Source: Candidatus Poribacteria bacterium
Lineage (GTDB): Bacteria; Poribacteria; WGA-4E; PCPOR2b
NCBI GenBank assembly: GCA_027296925.1
Contig: JAPUIP010000556.1
Span: 1-6,215 of the forward strand
Length of the DNA stretch: 6,215 bases
Reading direction: 5' to 3'
Positions 5,143 through 6,215 of this stretch are shown one piece after another; position 1 is the first letter of the stretch, and each line of letters starts with the position of its first letter. The position numbers and the translations under genes are program-made. A model generated the notes under the pieces. It was not told the origin of the DNA. It did no database searches and saw nothing but the letters and a program-made list of their open reading frames with translations.

Positions 5143-6027
5143 ATGTGCGCAAGTTGGAGAACCCAATCAACACCCGCTGAAACGGTGCGCGCCCCTGCCG
5201 TCGCTGGCAGTTTCTATTCGAGTTCGCGGAACGCTTTATCCGCACAGGTGCAAGACTTTATCGAGAACGCTGAGCGGCAAACGATAGAAGGGGAACTTAT
5301 TGGACTTATTGCGCCACACGCCGGTTACGTCTACTCCGGTCATGTCGCAGGATACGCTTATAAACAGTTGGCGGGAAAATCTTTCGACACGGTCATCTTG
5401 ATTGGTTTGAGTCATCGCTATCCTGTGCGCGGTGCCGCGATCTGTGCCCACGGGTCGTTCCGTACCCCCCTCGGAGATGTTGAGATCGATGAAGAGGTTG
5501 CGGCAGAGATTATGCGGCTGAATAGCAAGGTCGTTGACCTGCCGCCTGCTCACGCGAACGAGCATAGCCTTGAGGTACAGTTACCGTTTCTCCAGCAATC
5601 TCTCTCTGACTTCCGCATCGTTCCAATCCTGTTACAAGATGACTCGCCGGAGAATGTCATGCTCTTGAGTCAAGCAATTGCGCAGGGCGTCGGCGATCGG
5701 TCGGTTCTGTTGCTCGGCAGCACCGATCTCTGCCACTATCCGGTCTACGAAGAGGCGCGCAAGTCGGATGAGGTCGTCATCGAGGCGATCGCGCACTCTG
5801 ACACCGATTACCTGCGCAAGCAGATGGATGAATACATTCGCACACATCCGGTCCGAGAACTTCACTGCATGATGTGTAGTACAGGGGCAATCTATACAAC
5901 ACTGGAAGCGGCAAAGCGGTTGGAAGGAAATCGGATTGAGGTGCTCAAGGCGGCAAACTCCGGCGATGTACCGATGGGACAGCATGATCAGGTGGTTGGA
6001 TACATGGCCGCTGCCATTTATCGGTAG
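5143..6027 (+). CDS. amrB: MEMO family protein (AmmeMemoRadiSam system protein B)
   Basis: This 294-residue protein is full length for the MEMO1 family, which shares a fold with class III non-haem-iron extradiol dioxygenases. In bacteria it is usually named AmmeMemoRadiSam system protein B; its reaction is not established. The family signatures are in order: APAVAGSFY (17-25), APHAGYVYSG (57-66), GLSHRYP (88-94), NEHSLEVQLPF (139-149), GSTDLCHYP (192-200) and HCMMCSTGAI (241-250). His59, His91 and Cys245 match the metal-site residues His49, His81 and Cys244 of human MEMO1 by motif alignment. The partner AMMECR1 and radical-SAM genes are not in the window. ATG 5143 is chosen because AGGGA ends seven bases before it; the frame continues open upstream but only as a shadow of the enolase-superfamily gene. 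The gene starts 53 bases after that gene and may be cotranscribed with it. Confidence 0.93.
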   Translation: MCASWRTQSTPAETVRAPAVAGSFYSSSRNALSAQVQDFIENAERQTIEGELIGLIAPHAGYVYSGHVAGYAYKQLAGKSFDTVILIGLSHRYPVRGAAICAHGSFRTPLGDVEIDEEVAAEIMRLNSKVVDLPPAHANEHSLEVQLPFLQQSLSDFRIVPILLQDDSPENVMLLSQAIAQGVGDRSVLLLGSTDLCHYPVYEEARKSDEVVIEAIAHSDTDYLRKQMDEYIRTHPVRELHCMMCSTGAIYTTLEAAKRLEGNRIEVLKAANSGDVPMGQHDQVVGYMAAAIYR

Positions 6028-6162
6028 AGGCGTCTTTCGGACAGAACTCGCTCGAACAGACTTCATTGTGACAAAGGTTAGGATGTACAAGATGTCTACG
6101 CTCACTACACTGGAAATCCCATAAGATACGCAATCATCCAGATTCGAAAAAGGACAACAACA

Positions 6163-6215
6163 ATGACCAAAATTCCCTTTATGAAACTCAGTGGCGCGGG
6201 GAACGATTTCGTTAT
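6163..6215 (+). CDS. dapF: Diaminopimelate epimerase, N-terminal end only
   Basis: The last 53 bases encode MTKIPFMKLSGAGNDFV and run off the right edge. The segment FMKLSGAGNDF is the conserved N-terminal signature of DapF, whose Asn in GNDF helps bind diaminopimelate. DapF converts LL- to meso-diaminopimelate for lysine and peptidoglycan synthesis in the cytoplasm. AGGA (6151-6154) lies eight bases before the ATG. The 135-base gap after the MEMO gene shows no clear terminator or promoter. Only 17 residues are visible, but they are diagnostic; the catalytic cysteines lie outside the window. Confidence 0.85.
   Translation, partial: MTKIPFMKLSGAGNDFV

Noticed and set aside
6083..6124. A 13-codon frame, MYKMSTLTTLEIP, after a purine-rich stretch between the MEMO gene and dapF
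   Set aside because: It has an AGG-containing upstream sequence, but the length is within chance and it shows no run of lysine codons or hairpins that would suggest a leader peptide for a lysine-pathway gene.

Overview
The window is bacterial chromosomal DNA of moderate GC content with tightly packed genes. It holds seven complete genes, two genes cut by the window edges, and one gene whose 5' part is interrupted by a stop codon. The mix is an EcoEI-type HsdR, lipoprotein cyclophilins, a LecA-like lectin, a DUF1844 protein, a mandelate racemase-type enzyme, a MEMO-family protein and dapF. This suits an uncultured environmental bacterium; Candidatus Poribacteria or a related lineage is my guess from general knowledge and cannot be proven from the sequence alone. 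Opal, ochre and amber usage gives no hint of an altered code: TAA and TAG both end genes here.

Left part (1-1518, minus strand): a restriction-modification unit read leftwards. A beta-class DNA methyltransferase (631-1518) is followed after 83 bases by the N-terminal 182 codons of an HsdR-type restriction endonuclease subunit, which runs off the left edge. Any hsdM or hsdS would lie outside the window.

Regulatory hub (about 1600-1685): two good sigma-70-type promoters stand back to back, both with 17-base spacers. One drives the methyltransferase unit and the other the cyclophilin pair. The DNA between their -35 boxes is rich in dyad symmetry.

Middle (1760-3046, plus strand): two cyclophilin-type peptidyl-prolyl isomerases, both with lipoprotein signal peptides, overlap by 17 bases. 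The first keeps the usual active-site motifs and the second has diverged. A terminator-like hairpin with a T run and a second hairpin follow.

Right part (3099-6215, plus strand): a small PA-IL/LecA-like protein with a textbook terminator comes first. A DUF1844 gene follows, split by an in-frame TAG sixteen codons after its best start, and 16 bases later an enolase-superfamily (mandelate racemase/muconate lactonizing type) enzyme begins. Then come a MEMO-family (AmmeMemoRadiSam system protein B) gene and the first 17 codons of diaminopimelate epimerase. These genes lie in one direction and may be partly cotranscribed, but no single pathway links them. No intergenic stretch exceeds 300 bases. 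I saw no tRNA, rRNA, CRISPR array, insertion sequence or replication origin.
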